A DNA stretch of 5,295 nucleotides from Campylobacteraceae bacterium. GTDB lineage: Bacteria > Campylobacterota > Campylobacteria > Campylobacterales > Sulfurovaceae. The position numbers and the translations under genes are program-made. The notes below the pieces were generated by a model. The model saw only the letters and a list, made by a program, of their open reading frames with translations, had not been told where the DNA came from and made no database searches. Shown here one piece after another: positions 1-5,005 of this stretch. The DNA lies in the NCBI GenBank assembly GCA_027031505.1, contig JALVQH010000158.1:1-5295 (forward strand), in the 5' to 3' direction. Numbering within the stretch: the first letter of the stretch is position 1; each line of letters begins with the position of its first letter.

Positions 1-4
1 TATA

Positions 5-73
5 GGAGCAGGGGCTTTAGCCCCGTTAACCATTTTATGGAGGTTCGTTATACGGGACTGAAGTCCCTGCTCC
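5..73. repeat. REP-doublet (REPIN-like) palindrome
   Basis: The left arm begins GGAGCAGGGGCTTTAGCCCC (5-24). The reverse complement of the right arm begins GGAGCAGGGACTTCAGTCCC (73-54). Over the first 22 bases the arms differ at three positions. Each arm folds into its own hairpin: GGGGCT/AGCCCC at 11-24 and GGGACT/AGTCCC at 54-67, each with a 2-nt loop. Two of the differences are a paired change (G-C to A-T) that keeps the stem. Two inverted REP units with a short spacer is the standard form of a REPIN, mobilised by RAYT (Y1) transposases. It lies about 84 bp past the 3' end of the protease gene and could also form a stem at the end of that transcript. No T-run follows, so a terminator role is not supported. 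Confidence 0.75.
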
Positions 74-156
74 AATATTCTCGAGTTCTTTCGCAGTCTC
101 GGGATGTGGAACCAGAACAAACTGTATCCTCTTAAACCCTGATGTCCGATACTTTA
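74..156. other. Short intergenic spacer, no feature seen
   Basis: This stretch separates the repeat from the end of the protease gene. I see no convincing hairpin with a T-run, no RNA gene and no conserved reading frame. The small frames crossing it read antisense to the protease gene and resemble no known protein. Confidence 0.5.
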
Positions 157-600
157 TCACCGCACCCATGCAAAACAGACCATATTGTAGTAACTGTGCA
201 AAAAGATCACCGGAAAGATCGAACCATACCTCTCTTTGAAATACCCAAACAGCAGCGAAGGAAAGAAGACGAGCAGCGCCCACACGGGAGTGTGGTGCAC
301 CAAATGTATCAGCGCAAAGAGCAGCGAAGTGACTGCATTGGCAGCCGAAAGCAGCTGAGGCACAAGGTACTTGCCCTCAGTTTTTTTCCGCAAATACTCC
401 TGCACAAGTCCGCGAAAAGTCAGCTCTTCAATAACAGGATAAAAGAGAATGAGCAGCGCAAAAGCACGGATATCACCTAAAAACCAAAAAAGATTTGGGG
501 TTTTTTGACCAAAAAGTATCCCATAGAGCAGACACAAAAACGGCGCGCCAGCTATGGCGACGCCGTATGCCAAATGACGACCGTACCGAAGGGGCTGCAT
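157..600 (-). CDS. CPBP/Rce1-type glutamic intramembrane protease, probable C-terminal sorting protease (MrtJ-like)
   Basis: This 147-residue protein consists mostly of hydrophobic helices, so it should sit in the inner membrane. All three CPBP (CAAX protease/Rce1-like) motifs are visible: EExxxRG at E58-E59...R63-G64, FxxxH at F95...H99, and HxxxN at H135...N139. Glutamate and the histidines are the known catalytic and water-activating residues of the family. At this length the protein is little more than the catalytic core. The ATG directly abuts the stop of the upstream gene (TAAATG) and has no recognisable Shine-Dalgarno, so it is probably translated by reinitiation after the upstream protein. 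That protein ends in a Cys-containing sorting signal. Small CPBP proteases are the predicted processing enzymes for MYXO-, JDVT-, Synerg- and CGP-CTERM signals, so I infer that this one cleaves its neighbour's tail. The exact subfamily (MrtJ is my best guess) is not proven. Alternatives are a bacteriocin-immunity or general CPBP protease. The stop is TGA. Confidence 0.88.
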   Translation of the reverse strand: MQPLRYGRHLAYGVAIAGAPFLCLLYGILFGQKTPNLFWFLGDIRAFALLILFYPVIEELTFRGLVQEYLRKKTEGKYLVPQLLSAANAVTSLLFALIHLVHHTPVWALLVFFPSLLFGYFKERYGSIFPVIFLHSYYNMVCFAWVR

Positions 601-3600
601 TTACCCAAGAGAACGGCGGCGAAGCGGATAGACAATAGAGGCTATCAGCATCAAAAAGATCATCAGGTCAAAATCATTGCTCCTGGGATTGTAGCTGCAT
701 CCTCCACCAAAGCCAAAAGGATTCCACTCAGTGTTGCTGTCGCCATTGTTATCGCCGGATCCCCCTCGTGCGCTGTCCACAGTATCCGTACCGCCAGTGG
801 TGACATGTATCTGACCTCCATCACCGGTCATATCGCCATCATCGTTGCCTGCGGCAGTGTTGTCTTCCGGTGTTTCTCCGGCGTATACATGTATCTCGGC
901 GATTGTCACCACATAGTCCCCGTAGCCGTTTTGGGCATTCCCTTCGAGTCCAATTCGGATATAGCGCCCTATGGTTTCGGGAGGCAACGCGAAGGTGAGC
1001 GTGGCGCCATCATCGGCATGGGAGATGCTCCGGCTCCAAAGCACCTTTTGCCTCTCATCGAGTACCTTGACAACACATCCATTGAGCCGGCTGCCGTAGT
1101 TGGTGCGATTAACTATCACGATCCTGCCGATACTGTAACGCGCATCAAGCAGCAGCTGCCAGTAGTTGCCATGGGTCGTCAGATCGGTGTGGGTGAAGGT
1201 GTCGGTATCTCCATCGATCGCTTTGGCGGCGCTGTAGGTGCTGTTGTTGTAGAGGGTGGTCGATTGACTCGCCTCTCCGCGGGCAGTGATTTCGGTGCCT
1301 TCGGGAACCGAGACCACTTTGCCGGCGTTGGGAAGGTAGGTGATCTCGATGGAGCGCCATGTACCGGTGGTTTGGTTCGTATCTTCTGCATATTCCGTGA
1401 CCGTACCGCCGAAATTGTCTTCGGTATAGAGTTTGATCGTGTACCCTGCTGGTACCCGGATGGAGCCGAGGGTGTCGAGGCCGTAGGCTTGGAGCATCTT
1501 GTGGGTGTATTTCCCGGTGGCCAGGCGGGTGCAGGTGCCGTGGTAGCTGGGATCGGCATAGATCTTCGTCCAGTTGTGATCGGCATACTTCTGCATCAAG
1601 ACGATCGCATTCCATATAGCAAGAGAGCTGGGGACGGTCGCTTCGGACATCGGGTAGTTCCCGTCGGTGCCTCTGGCTTTGGGGAAGCCGTTTTCGGTGG
1701 TGACGGAGAGCCCCATGTGGCGACCGATGGTGTGAGGCGAAGACCATCCGTAGTTCATGAAGCGGGTGCCGACCCCCTGCATCAGGGAGGCGGCATAGGG
1801 GTTGGCGCCCCAGTACCAGTCGAGGGCTCTCTGAGCAAGCAGCATCCCCTGCCCGAACGCATCGCCAAAGTGTTCATAAAGCTGCGTCGATGCCGCCATA
1901 TATTCCCAGATCAGCCACGCGTCCACCCCGTCTCCATTGGGCTTGGTGCGTCGTTTGCTGTAATTGCCGAACGGTCCGCCGAGCAGCGTATCGGAGACCA
2001 CCTGGGTCTCATAGAAATAGGTCGCCAGATCTTTGATATGGGCTTTGGCATCGGGGGACGCATCGTCGTAGTACCGCAGCATCGCCTCGAGGGCAAAGAT
2101 GGCATTGACATGGTATTGCCCGGCAAAGGGGTGATTGGGGTCTTTGTTCATCCAGCCGTTGTAAGCGAAGTGCCCCGAGAGGATCTCCGCTTCGACGGCT
2201 GCTTTGTACTGTGGATCCCGGGTTGCCTCGTAGAGGTTGACCGCCAGCATCAGGTAGGCTTCGCGCCACATGGTGCGCTGATTGCCCACATACCCTGCAA
2301 GCTGCGTGCCGTCGTGCAGGATCCCTTCCTTGGGAACCGCCCAGCTCTGCTTGTCATCTTTGGCGTTTTGCATGTAGGTCCAGGTTTTGGCAAGAGCCTC
2401 TTTGATTCTGTCTGCCAGTGCGGTATCTCTCTTCTCGACAATAGGCAGCACCGCCGCCAGTCCCATCCCCAGCGCTGCGGTCGTCCCGCTCCAGTGCTGC
2501 TGATCCATGTAGCCCATGCGCCACTGTCCGTCGCTCTCCTGACGCTCCAGCATCGGACGTACCCCGTAGAGGATCTCGTCGTAGATACGGTCGTGGAGCA
2601 TGGCATCGTCGGTGTGGCGGTAGAGACGGGCTAACTCGTCGAGCATCTGCCCATCAATGGCATAGTTGTGGGCGAAGGTGTCGGTGTCGTCCCAGCCGCC
2701 GTCAAGGCATCCATCCGCTTCGTCACGGTTGGCCGTTTCGGAAAGGTTTTCATAGGTGTTTCCGTTGCGATTGTCGTCCCGGATGTCCCGCCACATCCAG
2801 TGGGGGAAGGTGTTGACGTTGTGGCTGCTGTCGGTGTTTTGTTTCCAGTCCCAGTTGTGAAGCGAGACGAGCCAGTCGTACGCCCGGGGCCACCAGCTTG
2901 TCAGCCGCCCCCACTGCGTCACGAAACCAAAATGCGGATCAAAGATCTCTTTGAGGTCAAACCGGTCGCTGCCGCCCTGGCGAAAAGGGTGAAGCAACGC
3001 ATCGTTGCGGATCAGCACTTCCGCCTCTTTGTCGTTGCAGGTGACTTTGTAGTCCCCTTCGTGTTCCAAGGCAGGGATGTTGAGATTGAGGATGTAGTAG
3101 GTGTGCCCGCTCCAGTATCGACCCCATTCGATCGCCTTGCCGGTGTAGAGCAGGTTGCCATTGGCATCGGTGATCGTATAGTTCGGCGGGGTCGAGAGTG
3201 CGTTGGCTACCCCCAGTACGGCGATTTTGTTGGCTTTGGGCGTCCATCCGCTCTGCGGAACACTCAGGGCGATATCGGGGATCTCCGTTTCGGTCGGATC
3301 GATACGCCACAGGTATCTTCGGTCATTTTTGGGCGGCTGCGCCACAGCCGCGGTGGTCGGAAAGGATTGGTTCTTGTCGGCATCAAACCCCCGATCGGGC
3401 TGACGCAGGTTCAGCGCCGTATCGGGATCAATGGAGTCAAAAAGATACCCCCCAGTCGCCTTGTTACGGATGTAGTAAAATCCATAATCGCGCCCGTCCG
3501 CCGTCGTATGCGGGACAAACTCCCACAACTGCTTCTGCGTATCGGATGCGTTGAGATTCAGCGGCTTTCCCGGTCGGTCGGGGGCGGAAAAGTATTTGCC

Positions 3601-3858
3601 AAATGCCGAAGCGATTCTGTAGTAAGTCTTGCCCCCTCTTGATACGGGAGTCAGGTGGATCTGGTGGGTATTCTGGTTGTACCATCCGTCAAGCTGCGGC
3701 GACAGCAACTGATACTGCTTGAGCATCTCGCCGTTGAACTGATCCTGAATATGGTAGATGGCACCCTGCCGATAGACAAAATCCCTGGCGCCCATTCCAG
3801 TCAACGCCAGCACAAGCATGATGACCGATCGCAAAATTGTCAGCAGGAGTGTTTTCAT
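601..3858 (-). CDS. Exported multi-domain GH9 glycoside hydrolase with lectin-like modules and C-terminal sorting signal
   Basis: The protein has about 1,085 residues from the ATG at 3858 (1,109 from an in-frame ATG at 3930; add 24 to these positions for that form). Modules in order: signal peptide MKTLLLTILRSVIMLVLALT; ricin-type beta-trefoil-like region, about 29-188; CelD_N-type Ig-like domain, about 194-284; GH9 (alpha/alpha)6 catalytic domain, about 291-761; beta/gamma-crystallin-like module, about 798-842; F5/8 type C domain resembling F-type lectins, about 852-993; Gly/Asp/Asn-rich linker; sorting tail, about 1049-1085. In GH9 the candidate catalytic aspartates are in GGWDDTD (D390, D393), matching the family's DAGD, and the candidate acid is E739 in PMSEATVPSSLAIWNA. 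The HHxR-type motif is altered (PHTIGR). GH9 enzymes hydrolyse beta-1,4-glucans and related polymers; the real substrate cannot be read from sequence. I prefer the start at 3858 because it gives a classical Sec signal and has AAGGA 7 nt upstream. The 3930 start has a stronger SD but adds an unusual leader. The downstream protease gene is fused at TAAATG. Confidence 0.92.
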   Translation of the reverse strand: MKTLLLTILRSVIMLVLALTGMGARDFVYRQGAIYHIQDQFNGEMLKQYQLLSPQLDGWYNQNTHQIHLTPVSRGGKTYYRIASAFGKYFSAPDRPGKPLNLNASDTQKQLWEFVPHTTADGRDYGFYYIRNKATGGYLFDSIDPDTALNLRQPDRGFDADKNQSFPTTAAVAQPPKNDRRYLWRIDPTETEIPDIALSVPQSGWTPKANKIAVLGVANALSTPPNYTITDANGNLLYTGKAIEWGRYWSGHTYYILNLNIPALEHEGDYKVTCNDKEAEVLIRNDALLHPFRQGGSDRFDLKEIFDPHFGFVTQWGRLTSWWPRAYDWLVSLHNWDWKQNTDSSHNVNTFPHWMWRDIRDDNRNGNTYENLSETANRDEADGCLDGGWDDTDTFAHNYAIDGQMLDELARLYRHTDDAMLHDRIYDEILYGVRPMLERQESDGQWRMGYMDQQHWSGTTAALGMGLAAVLPIVEKRDTALADRIKEALAKTWTYMQNAKDDKQSWAVPKEGILHDGTQLAGYVGNQRTMWREAYLMLAVNLYEATRDPQYKAAVEAEILSGHFAYNGWMNKDPNHPFAGQYHVNAIFALEAMLRYYDDASPDAKAHIKDLATYFYETQVVSDTLLGGPFGNYSKRRTKPNGDGVDAWLIWEYMAASTQLYEHFGDAFGQGMLLAQRALDWYWGANPYAASLMQGVGTRFMNYGWSSPHTIGRHMGLSVTTENGFPKARGTDGNYPMSEATVPSSLAIWNAIVLMQKYADHNWTKIYADPSYHGTCTRLATGKYTHKMLQAYGLDTLGSIRVPAGYTIKLYTEDNFGGTVTEYAEDTNQTTGTWRSIEITYLPNAGKVVSVPEGTEITARGEASQSTTLYNNSTYSAAKAIDGDTDTFTHTDLTTHGNYWQLLLDARYSIGRIVIVNRTNYGSRLNGCVVKVLDERQKVLWSRSISHADDGATLTFALPPETIGRYIRIGLEGNAQNGYGDYVVTIAEIHVYAGETPEDNTAAGNDDGDMTGDGGQIHVTTGGTDTVDSARGGSGDNNGDSNTEWNPFGFGGGCSYNPRSNDFDLMIFLMLIASIVYPLRRRSLG
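604..714 (-). other. C-terminal protein-sorting signal (Cys-containing CTERM type)
   Basis: The last 37 residues of the GH9 protein have the three-part layout of bacterial sorting signals. First comes the signature GFGGGCSYNPRSNDFD with a single Cys (codon 697-699), then a hydrophobic helix DLMIFLMLIASIVYPL, then RRR and a three-residue end. A flexible Gly/Asp/Asn-rich linker precedes it. An invariant Cys in the signature is the hallmark of the MYXO-, JDVT-, Synerg- and CGP-CTERM families. The Cys is usually assumed to become the new, probably lipid-modified, end after cleavage. This tail looks closest to a JDVT-like form, but I cannot assign the subtype without a profile search. The immediately downstream CPBP protease gene supports the call. 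Confidence 0.8.
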
Positions 3859-3865
3859 GGAATGA

Positions 3866-3870
3866 TCCTT
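3866..3870 (-). promoter_or_regulatory. Ribosome binding site for the GH9 gene (preferred start)
   Basis: On the minus strand AAGGA lies 7 nt before the ATG at 3858. It supports the internal start that yields a clean Sec signal peptide, although a longer SD exists for the upstream ATG at 3930. Confidence 0.6.
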
Positions 3871-3880
3871 TTTATGCACA

Positions 3881-3907
3881 AATAAAGCGAATAAAGCAAA
3901 TAAAGGG
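3881..3907. repeat. Three tandem 9-bp repeats
   Basis: The unit AATAAAGCG/AATAAAGCA/AATAAAGGG repeats three times without gaps just upstream of the preferred GH9 start. In the longer reading frame it would encode the oligopeptide LFALFA. As noncoding DNA it would be an AT-rich, T-tract-phased leader. The length is a multiple of three, so copy-number change would not shift the frame of the longer protein. Confidence 0.7.
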
Positions 3908-3926
3908 GTCAGGTGATAATGATAAC

Positions 3927-4037
3927 TCATTCCCTGCTCCTTCTAATGACACCTTTTATCGCTGGCTGTGATATGCCCAGTACTTTAGCAATGCTATGCT
4001 GAGAGTAGCCTTGTTTGATCATTTGAGCATCTTCATA
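3927..4037 (-). pseudogene. C-terminal helix-turn-helix remnant, possibly of a RAYT/IS200-like transposase
   Basis: Between an in-frame TAA (4040-4038) and a TGA (3929-3927) the minus strand reads 36 codons. The middle, GYSQHSIAKVLGISQ, is followed by PAIKGVIRRSRE and the stop. This is a textbook helix-turn-helix (QxxIAxxLGISQxAI) with a basic C-terminal tail, like the end of many transposases and resolvases, including Y1/RAYT-type proteins with a C-terminal HTH. No longer frame continues upstream; the DNA beyond is heptamer repeats. It is therefore probably the 3' relic of a lost gene. Alternatively it is a 31-residue micro-ORF starting at the ATG at 4022-4020. Its TGA overlaps the alternative GH9 start (ATGA), and its last codons form the strong SD for that start. 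Confidence 0.6.
3937..3942 (-). promoter_or_regulatory. Strong Shine-Dalgarno for the alternative GH9 start at 3930
   Basis: On the minus strand AAGGAG lies 6 nt before the ATG at 3930-3928. It is better than the AAGGA used by the preferred start at 3858. The same bases are the Arg-rich last codons of the HTH remnant, so it may be fortuitous, or may reflect coupling to a former upstream gene. Confidence 0.45.
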
Positions 4038-4079
4038 TTAAATTATCATTATCACCCCTTAGCTCCAAAATACTCTATC

Positions 4080-4135
4080 CACCATTCACCATTCACCAAT
4101 TACCAATTACCAACTACCATCAACCAATTACCAAA
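4080..4135. repeat. Eight degenerate heptamer tandem repeats
   Basis: In register these are CACCATT, CACCATT, CACCAAT, TACCAAT, TACCAAC, TACCATC, AACCAAT and TACCAAA. The consensus is roughly YACCAAT. This resembles the short tandemly repeated heptamers (STRR type, such as ATTACCA) found in intergenic DNA of various bacteria. The array ends 7 bp before the -10 box of the phosphatase gene and occupies its -35 region. Confidence 0.8.
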
Positions 4136-4142
4136 CCTTCGC

Positions 4143-4148
4143 TATACT
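4143..4148 (+). promoter_or_regulatory. -10 box of the PHP phosphatase gene
   Basis: TATACT matches the sigma-70 -10 consensus at five of six positions and ends only 6 nt before the ATG at 4155. A transcript from it would begin at or within a base or two of the start codon. No purine-rich SD precedes the ATG (AACCCC only). The -35 region lies in heptamer repeats and is poor, as is common in Campylobacterota. Confidence 0.5.
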
Positions 4149-4154
4149 AACCCC

Positions 4155-4934
4155 ATGAAAATCGACCTCCACAACCACACCGCCCGCTGCAACCACGCCA
4201 CCGGCACCATTGACCAATACATTGAACGCGCCATTGAGCTTGACATTGATATTTACGGCTTCAGCGAACATGCGCCGATGGATTTCGATGAGAGGTATCG
4301 GGTTTCGTTTGAGGATATGGGTGATTATGAAGCCGATGTCCTCAGGGCACGGGAGCGCTACCGGAACCGCATCGACATCCGGCTGGGATATGAGGTGGAC
4401 TGGCTCCCCGGACACATGGATGACCGCGTACTGAAAGCCGATGTGGATTTTCTGGTCGGCTCGGTGCATTTCCTTGAGAAATGGGGCTTTGACAACCCCG
4501 AATTTATCGGTGGATGGGAAGCACGGGACATTGACACGGTGTGGCGGGACTATTTTGCAGCGGTAGAAGCAATGGCCGAGTCGGGTCGGTTTGACATCGT
4601 GGGACACCTCGATCTGATCAAACTGTTCAAACACTACCCCACTACCGATATCCGTACCCTCGCCCGCCCCGCGCTCGAGGCGATCGCCCGATCGGGTATG
4701 GTGCTCGAGATCAACACCGCCGGACTGCGCAAGCCGATCGCCGAGATCTACCCTTCCCGCACGCTGCTTGAAGAGGCATTTGCTCTCCACATCCCCGTAA
4801 CCTTTGGCTCTGACGCCCATGCGGTCACACAGGTGGGTGCCGGCAGAGACCTTGCAACGGCACTTGCCCGATCGGTCGGATACACCGAAGCTGCTACTTT
4901 TCATCGGCGGAAAAAGCAAATGATGAAATTTTAA
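4155..4934 (+). CDS. PHP-family histidinol-phosphatase-like metallohydrolase
   Basis: The protein has 259 residues, the usual size for single-domain PHP histidinol phosphatases (HisJ/HisK type), which dephosphorylate L-histidinol phosphate in histidine synthesis in the cytoplasm. The expected metal ligands of the PHP barrel are all visible: HxH at H6 and H8 (DLHNH), H14, H39 (FSEH), E80 (GYEVDW), H105 (GSVH), H151 with D153 (GHLD), and D220 with H222 (GSDAH). The set looks complete, so the enzyme should be active. The start at 4155 is chosen because the PHP fold begins immediately (MKIDLHNH). An extension to 3996 would translate the heptamer repeats and the inverted repeat and adds nothing family-like. 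There is no SD, but a -10 box 6 nt upstream suggests a leaderless mRNA. glnA follows 71 bp downstream on the same strand. Other PHP phosphoesterase functions remain possible; the histidinol-phosphate assignment is from overall resemblance. Confidence 0.9.
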   Translation: MKIDLHNHTARCNHATGTIDQYIERAIELDIDIYGFSEHAPMDFDERYRVSFEDMGDYEADVLRARERYRNRIDIRLGYEVDWLPGHMDDRVLKADVDFLVGSVHFLEKWGFDNPEFIGGWEARDIDTVWRDYFAAVEAMAESGRFDIVGHLDLIKLFKHYPTTDIRTLARPALEAIARSGMVLEINTAGLRKPIAEIYPSRTLLEEAFALHIPVTFGSDAHAVTQVGAGRDLATALARSVGYTEAATFHRRKKQMMKF

Positions 4935-4969
4935 TCATCCTCCATAGAGCATCTTCAATCAAGAGTGGC

Positions 4970-4975
4970 TATAAT
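4970..4975 (+). promoter_or_regulatory. -10 box of glnA
   Basis: A perfect TATAAT lies 30 bp upstream of the glnA ATG, followed by a T7 tract (4985-4991) in the predicted leader. No good -35 is seen at 17 bp (GAGCAT), which is normal for Campylobacterota sigma-70 promoters. It suggests that glnA can be transcribed independently of the phosphatase gene. I found no sigma-54 (GG...GC) promoter here. Confidence 0.55.
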
Positions 4976-4992
4976 ACCTCATACTTTTTTTC

Positions 4993-4997
4993 AGGAG
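4993..4997 (+). promoter_or_regulatory. Ribosome binding site of glnA
   Basis: AGGAG lies 8 nt before the ATG at 5006 and fixes that start. Confidence 0.8.
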
Positions 4998-5005
4998 AAG
5001 ACCAT

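Larger units (their letters stand above)
3912..4056. repeat. Perfect 14-bp inverted repeat with 117-nt interior
   Basis: GGTGATAATGATAA (3912-3925) is exactly reverse-complemented by TTATCATTATCACC (4043-4056). The match extends to 16 bp with one mismatch on the inner side. Each arm contains two tandem GATAAT-type hexamers, the unit of Fur boxes. The interior is almost entirely the HTH-coding remnant at 3927-4037. It could be paired operator sites between the divergent genes, or the ends of a small relic element. Confidence 0.7.

Noticed and set aside
5..73. Repeat read as a CRISPR unit or rho-independent terminator
   Set aside because: There is a single copy, no spacer array, and no T-run after the stem.
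505..2634. Long open frame on the plus strand (709 codons), antisense to the GH9 gene
   Set aside because: It lies wholly opposite a gene with clear domains, has no recognisable domain, and its Gly/Val/Ile-rich composition is what reverse reading of a GC-rich gene gives.
2668..3642. Second long plus-strand open frame opposite the N-terminal half of the GH9 gene
   Set aside because: Same reason: antisense shadow without start context or known motifs.
3931..3940. TCCCTGCTCC, identical to 64-73 in the REP doublet
   Set aside because: Only ten bases match, the flanks do not fold or align like a REP, and the bases are explained as codons of the HTH remnant, so chance is sufficient.
3996..4154. 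N-terminal extension of the phosphatase to an ATG at 3996
   Set aside because: It would translate the heptamer repeats and an inverted-repeat arm, and PHP proteins begin at MKIDLHNH.
4128..4919. 263-codon minus-strand frame opposite the PHP phosphatase
   Set aside because: The plus strand encodes every PHP metal ligand; the reverse frame resembles nothing.
4966..4990. TGGC before TATAAT as a possible sigma-54 promoter for glnA
   Set aside because: There is no GC element at the required spacing, while the TATAAT fits a sigma-70 promoter.
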